Source of the DNA: Streptomyces flaveus
GTDB taxonomy: Bacteria > Actinomycetota > Actinomycetes > Streptomycetales > Streptomycetaceae
Direction of reading: 5' to 3'
NCBI RefSeq assembly: GCF_014647675.1
Contig: NZ_BMPQ01000008.1
Coordinates: forward strand, 248,950 to 307,169
Length of the DNA stretch: 58,220 nt
Notes under the pieces: model-generated
What the model was told of the DNA's origin: nothing
The model's input: the letters and a program-made list of their open reading frames with translations, nothing else
Databases searched by the model: none
Position numbers and translations under genes: made by a program
Shown here: in pieces, positions 43,142 to 51,519 of the stretch
Layout: each line of letters opens with the position of its first letter
Numbering within the stretch: the stretch's first letter is position 1

Positions 43142-45226
43142 TCAGTCGAACGGCAGCGCCCGACCGTGCACCACATCGAGCCGGGACACGGCCCGAGTCA
43201 GTACGACATACAGCCGGCGCAGCCCTCGCGCACTCGCCCCCGCCGCTCCCTCGCCCTCCCCCTCGTCCTCCGTCTCCGCATCCGCGATCGCCGCCGGCTC
43301 CATGGCGACCACGTGGTCGTACTCGAGCCCCTTGGCGACCCCGGCCCCCAGCACCGCGACCCGTGCGCCCAGTTCGTCGGGCCCCGCCGACTCGATCCCC
43401 GCGGCCCCGAGCGCCTCCCGCACCCGTACGACATCGCAGTCGGCGGTGATGACCCCGATGGATCCTTCGTGCGCGAGCGCGTCCCGCACAGCCGCGACGG
43501 TCTCCCCGACGACGTCCGCGGCCTGCCGAATCCTCAGCTCACCGTCCCTCCGCAGTGACCGAGCCGCGGGCACCCGCACATCCAGCCGCGCCAGCAGCCG
43601 GTTCGTCAGCTCGACCACCGCCCCCGGCACCCGGAACCCGGTCGTCAACGGCACCGACGCGGCCTCCGGTTTCCCGAGATGCCCGAGCAGTTCGGCCCAG
43701 TCACGCGCGGCCCACGGCGTGGTCCCCTGCGCGAGATCACCGAGCACCGTCACCGAGCCGAAGGCCGCCCTCCGCCCGATCGCCCGGCACTCCATCGGCG
43801 ACAGATCCTGCGCCTCGTCGATCACCAAGTGCCCGTACCCCTCCGGGTGCTCGACCAGCCCCGCCACCTCGTCGAGCAGCACGAGATCGGCTGCCGACCA
43901 CCGCGCCGACTTGTACGAGCGAGGCGGCCGGGCCCACAGAACCGCCTTCTGCTCGTCCGCGTCCAGCACCCCGTCCGCCGCCACGGCCAGCGCGTCCGGA
44001 TCGGCGAGCAGCTCCGCGAGAACCTCCTCGGGCCGCACCGCGGGCCAGACAGCGTCGACGTACGCGCTGACCGCCCGCGCCCGCTCGATCTTCCGCACCC
44101 ATGCGTTCGGCACCGCCCCCGCCCGCCGCTCGGCCTGCCGCTGGATGTGCCGCACGACCCGCGTCCGTACGCGCTCACGCCCGACCGCGTACGGCGGCTC
44201 CTCGTCCCGTACGCCCGCCACGATCCGCGCCAGCTCCTCACCGGACATCCGCCAGCGGTACGAACCGTCCGGCACCGCAAGGTCGCCCGGCCCGTCCGTC
44301 CCCACGCGGGCGTACAACGCCCGGCGCAACACCTGAGCCATCCGCGCGTCGTGCTTCACGACGGCCGCCGCTTCCGCGTCCGTGGCCGCCACGGGATGGC
44401 GGGCGATCTCGTCCGCGAGGGTCGACTGCCGCACGCCCGTCTCGCCGAGCGCCGGCAGCACCGCCGAGATGTACGAGAGAAAGGTGCGGTTCGGACCGAG
44501 GATCAGCAGGCCGGAGCGCTGGATGCGCTGCGGGTACGTATAGAGGAGGTACGCGGCGCGGTGCAGCCCGACCGCGGTCTTGCCGGTGCCCGGGGCGCCC
44601 TGCACGCAGACGGAGGCCGCCAGGTCGCCGCGTACGAGATCGTCCTGTTCGGGCTGGATGGTCGCGGCGATGTCGCGCATGGGGCCGACGCGGGGGCGCT
44701 CGATCTCGCCCGCGAGGATACGGCTCTGCTGCCGGGTCTCCCCTGCACCGAGGCCCGTCCCGAGGTGCTCGTCCTCCAGACCGGTGAGGTCGGCGGACTC
44801 GCCCCGGCTGCCCGGTGCCCAGCCGAACCGGCGGCGCACGCGGACGCCCTGCGGGTCGTGGGCACTCGCCTGGTAGAAGGCACGTGAGACGGGGGCGCGC
44901 CAGTCGACGACGAGGGGCGGGGCGGCGGGGTGTTCGCTGATCCTCAGCCGACCGACGTGGTAGCTCTGCCCGGCGTGTTCGCCGCCGTCGAAATCCAACC
45001 GCCCGAAGAACAAAGGACCGTCGGGCAGCTCGCGCAACTCCTTTGCCTTGCTGCGCAGTTGATACCCGAGCACTTCGGCGTCGGCCCCGGAAGCGGAGAC
45101 GTCCTCGCCGGTGACGACATGCTCCTGGGCGCCGTCGATCATCGCCGCGAGGGCGGCTCGGCAGGTTTCGTGATGGGCGCGTTCCTGGGTGAGAGCGTGC
45201 TGGAGGGAGGGCTCGGGGGACGTCAT
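43142..45226 (-). CDS. HelD/HelR-like UvrD-family RNA polymerase-recycling ATPase
   Basis: 694 residues. The N-terminal coiled-coil (LQHALTQERAHHETCRAALAAM, about 8-60) is followed by a domain with PLVVDWRAPVSRAFYQAS. Then come Walker A GAPGTGKTAVGLHRAAYLLY (near 225), DEAQDLSPMECRAIGRRA (Walker B) and a split C-terminal helicase domain ending VVLTRAVSRLDVVHG. This is the layout of HelD proteins, which bind RNA polymerase and remove it from DNA. In Streptomyces a relative, HelR, gives rifampicin resistance. Gene position behind a TetR gene, with a 93-bp gap, suggests control by that regulator. Confidence 0.9.
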   Translation of the reverse strand: MTSPEPSLQHALTQERAHHETCRAALAAMIDGAQEHVVTGEDVSASGADAEVLGYQLRSKAKELRELPDGPLFFGRLDFDGGEHAGQSYHVGRLRISEHPAAPPLVVDWRAPVSRAFYQASAHDPQGVRVRRRFGWAPGSRGESADLTGLEDEHLGTGLGAGETRQQSRILAGEIERPRVGPMRDIAATIQPEQDDLVRGDLAASVCVQGAPGTGKTAVGLHRAAYLLYTYPQRIQRSGLLILGPNRTFLSYISAVLPALGETGVRQSTLADEIARHPVAATDAEAAAVVKHDARMAQVLRRALYARVGTDGPGDLAVPDGSYRWRMSGEELARIVAGVRDEEPPYAVGRERVRTRVVRHIQRQAERRAGAVPNAWVRKIERARAVSAYVDAVWPAVRPEEVLAELLADPDALAVAADGVLDADEQKAVLWARPPRSYKSARWSAADLVLLDEVAGLVEHPEGYGHLVIDEAQDLSPMECRAIGRRAAFGSVTVLGDLAQGTTPWAARDWAELLGHLGKPEAASVPLTTGFRVPGAVVELTNRLLARLDVRVPAARSLRRDGELRIRQAADVVGETVAAVRDALAHEGSIGVITADCDVVRVREALGAAGIESAGPDELGARVAVLGAGVAKGLEYDHVVAMEPAAIADAETEDEGEGEGAAGASARGLRRLYVVLTRAVSRLDVVHGRALPFD

Positions 45227-45319
45227 TCCAGCAAGGATAACGGCGAAACGTTACCGAGTTAAATTTCTTATCGAGTCTCACATACGGACGGAAACGGCGG
45301 ACCGTGGCCCACCGCGCGC

Positions 45320-45934
45320 TCACGCGAACCGCTTCAGCCCCGCCGTCAACTGCCGAAAGGCCAGCTCGGCCGCGGCGACAGCATCCGCCCGGACCTCCTC
45401 CGCGCACTCCCCCGCCGCCATCCGCCGCACGTTCTCCATCGCGAGGATCCGCCGCACGGCAACGATCTGCCCGGCGGCGAGCCGCGCCTCCAGGTCCCCG
45501 CCAAGAGCACGGGCGAGCGCCTCCTCGGACCGCTCCAGAAACCCGGACAACCGGGCCACGAGCGAGGGCGTCCCGTAGAGCAGCCGGTGAAAGGCGAGCA
45601 CGGGCTCCGCGTCGTTGAGCCCGGTGACGGGATCACACCGCTCAAGGCCGCCGAGGAAGTGCACCCGCAGCGCTTCGAGCGGCGACTGCCCCTCGGCCCG
45701 CTCGTCAACGACCCGCGCGGCCTCGTCCTCGTGGTCGGCGAACCGGTGCAGGACCAGGTCCTCCTTGGCCGGGAAGTACCGGAAGAGGGTCGGCTTGGAG
45801 ATCTCGGCGACGGCGGCGACCTCGGCGACCGACACCTTCTCGAACCCCTTCTCCAGAAACAGCGCGATGGCCAGGTCGGAGACCTCCTGGTACATCCGCC
45901 GCTTCTTGCGCTCGCGCAGTCCCGTGTCGCTCAT
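45320..45934 (-). CDS. TetR-family transcriptional regulator
   Basis: 204 residues from the ATG at 45934. The HTH (residues 10-60) reads QEVSDLAIALFLEKGFEKVSVAEVAAVAEISKPTLFRYFPAKEDL-like, with KPTLFRYFPAKEDL as the recognition part. The C-terminal ligand domain is helical (LEALRVHFLGGLERCD). It precedes the HelD-like gene in the same direction. An imperfect inverted repeat GGATAACG-GCGAA-ACGTTACC at 45233-45255 (plus strand) between the two genes could be its operator. Confidence 0.9.
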   Translation of the reverse strand: MSDTGLRERKKRRMYQEVSDLAIALFLEKGFEKVSVAEVAAVAEISKPTLFRYFPAKEDLVLHRFADHEDEAARVVDERAEGQSPLEALRVHFLGGLERCDPVTGLNDAEPVLAFHRLLYGTPSLVARLSGFLERSEEALARALGGDLEARLAAGQIVAVRRILAMENVRRMAAGECAEEVRADAVAAAELAFRQLTAGLKRFA

Positions 45935-46015
45935 GCGGACGAGCGTACGCACCACGGGCCGCATGCGAGCGGAGCGGCTGGGCCGCCGTGTGACGTCCTT
46001 CGGGGACGCCTCACG

Positions 46016-46897
46016 TCACGGTCCCTGCCTCCACGCGGGGATTGCCGCAAGATTCCACAGATCGTCGAAGTGCTTGTTCCACGTGGAAATGGCTGCGTCG
46101 GCGGCAGCCGTGCCCTCTCGGGACCAGACATTGAGGTCCGTGCTGTAGCCCTTGGGGTCGTAGAACTCCGGATCCAGGTGGTTCAGCCGCATACGGGCGG
46201 CCACGTTGTAGAGGCCGTGCAGGACCTGCTTCCGGTTGAAGATGCAGATCTTGTCCCGCGGAATGCCGGGATAGAGGCGGTACTCGCACTCGACGGCGAC
46301 CGTGCCGTTGGCCGTGAGCTGCTCCGCGAGGCCCGACAGTATCCCGTCGTACTCCTTGCACTTCCGCTCAATGCGCTCACGGAACTCGGGGTCGTCCACA
46401 GGCGCCCCGTCGTGCCCGACACGGGAGGGCACGGTCATCGGCAGGCGGAAGTCGGGCACCAGGATCCTGACGGAGACTCGCTTGGTCGGACCGGGATCGA
46501 CAGGCAGTTCCTCCAGCCGGTGGTAGAGCTCGTTGTAAAGCGTCTCCCCGGTGTAACCGAGGAAGCTGATTTCCACCTTCTGGGCCCGGAAGGCCTCACC
46601 GACGAAACTACCGAGCTGGCGCGAGTTCACCAGAGCGCGGCTGGGCGTCCTGACCGACGAGGAGAGCTTCCTCACCGCGTCGTACAGCACATAGCCCACC
46701 AGGCTCAGCAGCGCACCGCCGAGGAACCCTTTGCCCTCCAGGGCGTCTCCGACCGGCTTGACGAACTGGGCGGTCAGCCCGCCGACGAAGATCCCGATGA
46801 GCAGGACCCGCGTCACCACAGGCTCCAACCGCTCCTGATACCGCCTCAGCCGTAAGCCCCACCCGCCGTCGGCTCCGCCACTTCCCGCCCCGGACAT
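46016..46897 (-). CDS. membrane-anchored sensor-domain protein, TTA-containing
   Basis: 293 residues. Two hydrophobic segments near the N-terminus (VVTRVLLIGIFVGGLTAQFV, GGALLSLVGYVLYDAV) anchor a cytoplasmic domain of about 210 residues. That domain looks homologous to the C-terminal domain of the GntR proteins at 49-54 kb: VGEAFRAQKVEISFLGYTGETL matches the IGKAFKQSEVTLDVYTLTSESL-type segment, VSVRILVPD matches IALRMLLPS, RDKICIFNRKQVLHGLYNV matches FKLYLFNGAEVLHGPYEV, and HFDDLWNLA matches WFDSVWNLL. A TTA codon is codon 15 (46853-46855). Function unknown. Confidence 0.75.
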   Translation of the reverse strand: MSGAGSGGADGGWGLRLRRYQERLEPVVTRVLLIGIFVGGLTAQFVKPVGDALEGKGFLGGALLSLVGYVLYDAVRKLSSSVRTPSRALVNSRQLGSFVGEAFRAQKVEISFLGYTGETLYNELYHRLEELPVDPGPTKRVSVRILVPDFRLPMTVPSRVGHDGAPVDDPEFRERIERKCKEYDGILSGLAEQLTANGTVAVECEYRLYPGIPRDKICIFNRKQVLHGLYNVAARMRLNHLDPEFYDPKGYSTDLNVWSREGTAAADAAISTWNKHFDDLWNLAAIPAWRQGP

Positions 46898-46933
46898 TAG
46901 CGGCCCCCTCGCCTCGGGCCGTCCGGCGACGTG

Positions 46934-49174
46934 TCATGCGCCCACAGTGAACCCGGCCCGACTGATGCCGCCATGGTCTCCGTACGGCAACGCGCGGGCA
47001 AGATAGGGGTTCGCGGTAGCGCGAGTGGGCAGTCCGAGTGACCCCTTGGCAACCGCGAGGGTCACTGCGTACGAGTCCACCGCCCTGCGGACGTTCGGGG
47101 CGTCGAGGCTGGCGCCGGTCACCAGGCGGTCGAGATCCACGTAGGCGGAGCGGATGCTCTCGATCCACCGGTAGACGCGCCAGTCCTGCTCCCAGTCCTT
47201 CGTGTGCGTGCTGGGAAGCTTCCGCGCCCAGCGGCGGAACATGCGCTTGCGGATGTCGGGCTGGGTCGGGGTGAGATGCATGTGCCGGACCAGGTCGTAC
47301 AGCGGGTCGCCGACCATCGCCATCTCCCAGTCGATGATGGTGAGGGCGAGCGCATCGTCGCGGCGCACGAGGTTCCAGGGGTTCAGATCACCGTGCAGCA
47401 GGGCCGGCCGACGCGGTGTCACTCGATGCCGCGACAGGATCTGGCTGAGCCGGGAGGCATCGGGCAGGCCGAGGTTGCGTGCCATCAGCTGCGATTCCTT
47501 GGGCAGTTTCCGGACCAGCGCCACCAGTTGCTCGCTCAGCCAGCCGTAGAACTCCGACGCGTCCGCGATCTCACCGATTGGGTCGAGAGGACCGTAATCG
47601 ACGTTGGTCAGCGCACAAAGCTGGTCAACCAGCCCGTCCGCCTCATGAGGTAGCAGACCGTGCTCCGGATGGCTGGGGGGCTGATCATCGTCGGGCGGAC
47701 CAACATAGGTGTGGATGGCGAACGGGTCGTCCTGATAGCTCGTGCCCAGGGCGAGCACCCGCGGCGCCGTCACCGCGACCTGCGACCGTTCGATGGCCCG
47801 GAGCACGGCGTGTTCACTGAGAAAGCTGGGCTCACGGCGGCTGACCGATGCCACCTTGCGGCGTACGACAACTGGAAAGTCGACGCCCGGAACCCGGACC
47901 ACCGAGTTGAGGTGTGCGGTGCCCTTGAACACCCGGCTCGCGGGGGCCGCCCCCTCCGCGATCAACGCGTCGAATACCGCGGACTTCGGAAAATCGGGAT
48001 GCTCCGACACTCTCGCATCCGGATCCCAGCTGATGACGTTGACCGACCGGACACCCGGGTGCCGTTCCAGCCGGGACGCCTGCCACCGGAAGAGAACCCT
48101 CTCGATCTCCGTCTCGCTCGCCACACTGGCAAGTCGGAGAGGTTTGGCGGCGGCTTCCAAAGCACGGCGCACGGAAGCCGTCGCCTCGTCCAGGCTCTTC
48201 TGGTCGAACGATTCCTCAAGCGACTTCGCCGCACGCATCACATCGGGATAGACGGACTGGGCTCGCTCGAAGTCGATGTAGTGACGCAGGTCCTTGGCGA
48301 GGCCGTTCACGGCGAGAGGGCGCGTGGCCTGCACGGCCTCGGCCCACGCGTCGATGACCTCGTCCCACTGGAACTCGGGATACTGCATGCGGACGAGATG
48401 CGTGGCGAGGTCGTGCAAAGGGTCACCGTAGGACGCGAGTTCCCAGTCGACGCAGATCAGGGGCGGCTTACCGCTGTAGGTCACGATCACGTTGTCCCGG
48501 TGGAGATCCGCGTGCAGCAGGCTGTACGGGCGGCGCGCCATAGCGGGCACCCGGTCGGCCAGACGGGTCAGGGCGTCCTCGGGGATGCCCAGGGCCGTGA
48601 ACAGTCCACCGAAGGCAGGCCAATTGGGCTGACGGATCTGCCGGTCCGCGAGGCGCGCCAGCGTATGCAGAAACCCCTGGCTGTCCTTGTCGTTACGCGG
48701 CCAGGCAGCGGGCAGCGGCGGCAACGCCTCCCTGCGCACCTGGGACATCTGCGCCAGCAGCTCGGCCAGGGCCTTGATCAGCAGTCTGTCGACCGGTTTG
48801 CCGTTCGGGCACACGTTGGAGAGCGGGACACCCTCCACGTAGCTGTGGACCGCAGAACCTCCACGTTCGGCCAGGCACTCCGGCACGTGGCGCAAAACGC
48901 CCTTGACGGCGTTCAGAATCTCCGACTCGTGCTGCCAGGTCCTGATCACGACCGGCAGTGCCTCGGGCTTGCGGATCCGCACCGTCACGGATGTGCCGGC
49001 CTCGCGCCGCACATGGCGCGCCATGTCCTCGGTGAGAGGCAGCACGTAATTGCGGTTGTGATGGCCACCGCTCATCGTCCCGTGCTCTTTCGCCAGGTCC
49101 ACGAACTCGTCGTAGGCCTGATCGGCGGCCCTTCGCTCCCGGGAGATGCGGCTGAGGTCACGCGGTGTGCCCAC
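46934..49174 (-). CDS. tandem-domain APH/choline-kinase-type phosphotransferase
   Basis: 746 residues from the GTG at 49174, which follows AGGAG; a GTG at 49210 would add 12 residues. Two complete APH-type kinase domains lie in tandem. The first (about 30-360) has the catalytic HADLHRDNV and the metal-binding VDWELASYGDPLHDLATHL. The second (about 390-740) has HGDLNPWNL and IDWEMAMVGDPLYDLVRHM. Single-domain relatives phosphorylate aminoglycosides, choline or sugars. Both sites look intact and the substrate is unknown. It lies between the membrane sensor and the GntR cluster. Confidence 0.85.
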   Translation of the reverse strand: MGTPRDLSRISRERRAADQAYDEFVDLAKEHGTMSGGHHNRNYVLPLTEDMARHVRREAGTSVTVRIRKPEALPVVIRTWQHESEILNAVKGVLRHVPECLAERGGSAVHSYVEGVPLSNVCPNGKPVDRLLIKALAELLAQMSQVRREALPPLPAAWPRNDKDSQGFLHTLARLADRQIRQPNWPAFGGLFTALGIPEDALTRLADRVPAMARRPYSLLHADLHRDNVIVTYSGKPPLICVDWELASYGDPLHDLATHLVRMQYPEFQWDEVIDAWAEAVQATRPLAVNGLAKDLRHYIDFERAQSVYPDVMRAAKSLEESFDQKSLDEATASVRRALEAAAKPLRLASVASETEIERVLFRWQASRLERHPGVRSVNVISWDPDARVSEHPDFPKSAVFDALIAEGAAPASRVFKGTAHLNSVVRVPGVDFPVVVRRKVASVSRREPSFLSEHAVLRAIERSQVAVTAPRVLALGTSYQDDPFAIHTYVGPPDDDQPPSHPEHGLLPHEADGLVDQLCALTNVDYGPLDPIGEIADASEFYGWLSEQLVALVRKLPKESQLMARNLGLPDASRLSQILSRHRVTPRRPALLHGDLNPWNLVRRDDALALTIIDWEMAMVGDPLYDLVRHMHLTPTQPDIRKRMFRRWARKLPSTHTKDWEQDWRVYRWIESIRSAYVDLDRLVTGASLDAPNVRRAVDSYAVTLAVAKGSLGLPTRATANPYLARALPYGDHGGISRAGFTVGA

Positions 49175-49324
49175 TGGCCGCTCCTGGCTGACGTTCGAAG
49201 GTGAGCACACAGTATCGTCGGCTGAGATCCCTCACGAGCGGAGTCCGTTAAGTGTTGGTCTCAATGAGGTATACGAGCCCGGCGGGATGGGCATGATTGT
49301 GAGATTCAGGCCGTTTTTTTGCAC

Positions 49325-50197
49325 TCACTCCGCAAGCAGGTTCCAGACGGAGTCGAACCAGGACTGCATGTTGCCGACGAAGACCGACCCCTGCGAATTC
49401 GGATCGTCGTCTTTGACGTAGTGCGTGAGAGTGGCGCCAACGCCGAGCACGTCGACTGCATCGATCTCCTCGCCGCTGTCCAGCTCGATGCGGCGCTCGA
49501 GGACCTCGTACGGACCGTGCAGTACTTCGGCACCGTTGAACAGGTAGAGCTTGAACGTGGGGGTCAGCGGCGCGTGCCGGATCTCGATGTCAACGGTGGA
49601 GACCAGGCCCTCGGTCCGCAGTTCCCGTAGGGCGCGTCGCAACGACGCCGTGTGCAAGCGGGTGATGCTAAGCAGGCGTTGCCGCATGGGCTCGTTGTAG
49701 GCGGGGTCCTTTGCTCGTGGATAGGGCAGTTCCAGTGCCTCGGAAGGCAGCAGCATGCGCAGGGCGATGCGCTGCGGCGCTATCTCCTTCGCGCGGATCC
49801 GTTCCGTCTGCACCCTGACGTGGGCGTTGAGGGACTCGGACGTCAGTGTGTAGACATCCAGGGTGACCTCGGACTGCTTGAACGCCTTACCGATGAGGCT
49901 GGCCAGCGTCACAGCTTGGCCGGGCTGCGCGGCATCCGCCGTCGGGGACTGTATCCGCTGGGTCTTGATCACCCAGGTTCCGCTGCCCTGGCGGGACTCG
50001 ATCCACTTCTCTCCGGCCAACGCCTTCAGAACGCGCTGCACGGTGTCCCGGGAAACGTTGAAGTGTTCGGCGAGCTCTCGCTGCGGCAGCAGACGGTTGC
50101 CGACCTGGTACGTGCCGTCGGTCAGGCTGGTCCGCAGCGCGTCCAGCACGCGCTCGAACTCTCTGCCGCCCCCATCGCCGACCCGACCCTCAGCCAC
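49325..50197 (-). CDS. GntR-type regulator 1 with uncharacterised sensor domain
   Basis: 290 residues from the GTG at 50197. Winged helix (about 1-75): FERVLDALRTSLTDGTYQ, LAEHFNVSRDTVQRVLKAL, ESRQGSGTWV. The C-terminal 190 residues are not FCD or UTRA and carry ALRMLLPSEALELPYPRA, TPTFKLYLFNGAEVLHGPYEV and MQSWFDSVWNLL. Very close to regulator 2, including DNA around the start. It is divergent from a 60-aa membrane protein gene, with a CAATTG-centred palindrome between them. The ligand is unknown; the conserved charged/aromatic pattern suggests a phosphorylated or nucleotide ligand (speculative). Confidence 0.87.
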   Translation of the reverse strand: MAEGRVGDGGGREFERVLDALRTSLTDGTYQVGNRLLPQRELAEHFNVSRDTVQRVLKALAGEKWIESRQGSGTWVIKTQRIQSPTADAAQPGQAVTLASLIGKAFKQSEVTLDVYTLTSESLNAHVRVQTERIRAKEIAPQRIALRMLLPSEALELPYPRAKDPAYNEPMRQRLLSITRLHTASLRRALRELRTEGLVSTVDIEIRHAPLTPTFKLYLFNGAEVLHGPYEVLERRIELDSGEEIDAVDVLGVGATLTHYVKDDDPNSQGSVFVGNMQSWFDSVWNLLAE

Positions 50198-50306
50198 ACA
50201 CCGACCGTACCTCTTCCAGTCGAGAAACAAACCACTTCCAGTCAACTCAACAGCCCACCAAGCCTGCCGGTTAAGGGATCAGACAACAAGGGAAGACCAA
50301 TCTTAG

Positions 50307-50335
50307 TCAACCAGTCCAATTGGACGACTAGTTGA
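50307..50335. promoter_or_regulatory. operator candidate of regulator 1
   Basis: TCAACCAGTC and GACTAGTTGA are inverted with one mismatch around a centre that holds the 12-bp palindrome GTCCAATTGGAC (50314-50325). It lies between divergent starts. Confidence 0.6.
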
Positions 50336-50374
50336 TCGCTTCGCTGGAAGTGTCAGAGACAAAGGGGTGGGGTC

Positions 50375-50557
50375 ATGGTCATCTTCCAAGTGCTGTCAGT
50401 CGTGTTGAGCCTCGGCCTGGAGCAGTTGATCCAATGGCGGTACGGGGCTATGGGCATCGTCTGCCTGCTGCTGATCACCTGTGGGGTCCGGGCCCGCAAC
50501 TCGACGTGCCTCACCGCCGGTGCCGTGCTGTTCGTGCTGTTGATGGCTCAGGCCTGA
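50375..50557 (+). CDS. small membrane protein 1 (60 aa)
   Basis: 60 residues: VIFQVLSVVLSLGLEQL then IQWRYGAMGIVCLLLITCG, VRARNSTCLTAGAVLFVLLM. Two to three membrane helices with a conserved GLEQLIQWRYGAMG core between helices 1 and 2. It is a clear paralogue of the proteins at 53388 and 54793. The start follows AAAGGGGTGGGG. It is divergent from regulator 1 and convergent with regulator 2. Function unknown; it could be a signalling partner, a small toxin or a channel-like effector. Confidence 0.75.
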   Translation: MVIFQVLSVVLSLGLEQLIQWRYGAMGIVCLLLITCGVRARNSTCLTAGAVLFVLLMAQA

Positions 50558-50565
50558 GGACAGGC

Positions 50566-51435
50566 CTACTCGGCAAGCAGGTTCCACACCGAGTTGAACC
50601 AGTCCTGCATGCTGTTCACGAAGAAGGTTCCCGGGGAGTCCGGGTTGCCGTCCTTGACGTAGTGCGTGAGGCCGGCGCTGATCTCGACGACGTCAATCGC
50701 GTCGATCTCCTCGTTCTCCTCCAGAAAGATGGGGCGCTCAGTCACCTCGTACGGTCCGAACAGCGCCCCGGTGCCATTGAGCAGGTAGAGCTTGAAGGTC
50801 GGCGTCAGTGGTGCGTGACGGATCTCCAGGCTGACGTCCGGCACGAGGTTCTCGGCGCGCAGATTCCCGAGAACGTCCTGCAGCGAAGCGGTGGACCTGC
50901 GCTCAATGGACAGCAGACGATCCCGCGGGCGCGCATCGGCCGGGTCGTCCTTGGCCCGCGGATAGGGCAACTCCAGCTCCTCGGCAGGCAGGAGCATACG
51001 CACGGCAATACGCTGCGGGGCGATCTCCCCCGAACGGATCCGCTCCACCTGTACCCGGATGTGCGTATCCAAGGACTGGGACGTCAACGTGTGGATATCC
51101 AGGGTGACTTCGGGCTCGTCGAATGCCTCGCCGATCATCGGGCCCAGCGGCACAGGGCCCGACTTCGCGCTCCGCGCCGTCGTGCTCTGGATCCGCTGGG
51201 TCTTGATCACACGGGAGCCACTGCCCTGACGCGACTCGATCCAGCCTTCACTGACCAGCGCCTTCAGGACCCGCTGCACGGTGTCCCGGGAAACGCTGAA
51301 GTGTTCGGCGAGCTCACGCTGCAGCGGCAGACGGTTGCCGACCCGATACGTGCCGTCGGTCAAGCGAGTCCGCAGCGCGTCCAGCACGCGCTCGAACTCC
51401 CTGCCGCCCCCATCGCCGACCCGACCCTCAACCAC
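50566..51435 (-). CDS. GntR-type regulator 2 with uncharacterised sensor domain
   Basis: 289 residues from the GTG at 51435. Its N-terminus is almost identical to that of regulator 1 (VGDGGGREFERVLDALRT, SVSRDTVQRVLKAL, SRQGSGSRVI), and the sensor domain has VRMLLPAEELELPYPRA, TPTFKLYLLNGTGALFGPYEV and MQDWFNSVWNLLAE. It is last of a leftward set regulator 3 - HAD - regulator 2. A CCAATTGG site at 51475-51482 lies upstream, as for regulator 1, so the two may cross-regulate. The recent duplication is evident from their shared DNA around the start. Confidence 0.87.
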   Translation of the reverse strand: MVEGRVGDGGGREFERVLDALRTRLTDGTYRVGNRLPLQRELAEHFSVSRDTVQRVLKALVSEGWIESRQGSGSRVIKTQRIQSTTARSAKSGPVPLGPMIGEAFDEPEVTLDIHTLTSQSLDTHIRVQVERIRSGEIAPQRIAVRMLLPAEELELPYPRAKDDPADARPRDRLLSIERRSTASLQDVLGNLRAENLVPDVSLEIRHAPLTPTFKLYLLNGTGALFGPYEVTERPIFLEENEEIDAIDVVEISAGLTHYVKDGNPDSPGTFFVNSMQDWFNSVWNLLAE

Positions 51436-51474
51436 ACACCGACCGTACCTCCACCAACCACCAGGCAAAACAGC

Positions 51475-51482
51475 CCAATTGG
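51475..51482. promoter_or_regulatory. CCAATTGG half-operator upstream of regulator 2
   Basis: Part of CAGCCCAATTGGACGCACAG, which shares its centre with the regulator 1 operator (CAGTCCAATTGGACGAC). Confidence 0.45.
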
Positions 51483-51519
51483 ACGCACAGTCGTTCGCCT
51501 CACCGCTTCCGAGCGTGGT

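Noticed and set aside
45227..45319. Rifamycin-associated element before the HelD-like gene
   Set aside because: No GC-rich 19-bp inverted repeat of that kind is visible in the gap.
47660..49204. 514-codon frame antisense to the tandem kinase
   Set aside because: No recognisable motif, and the opposite strand carries two complete kinase domains.
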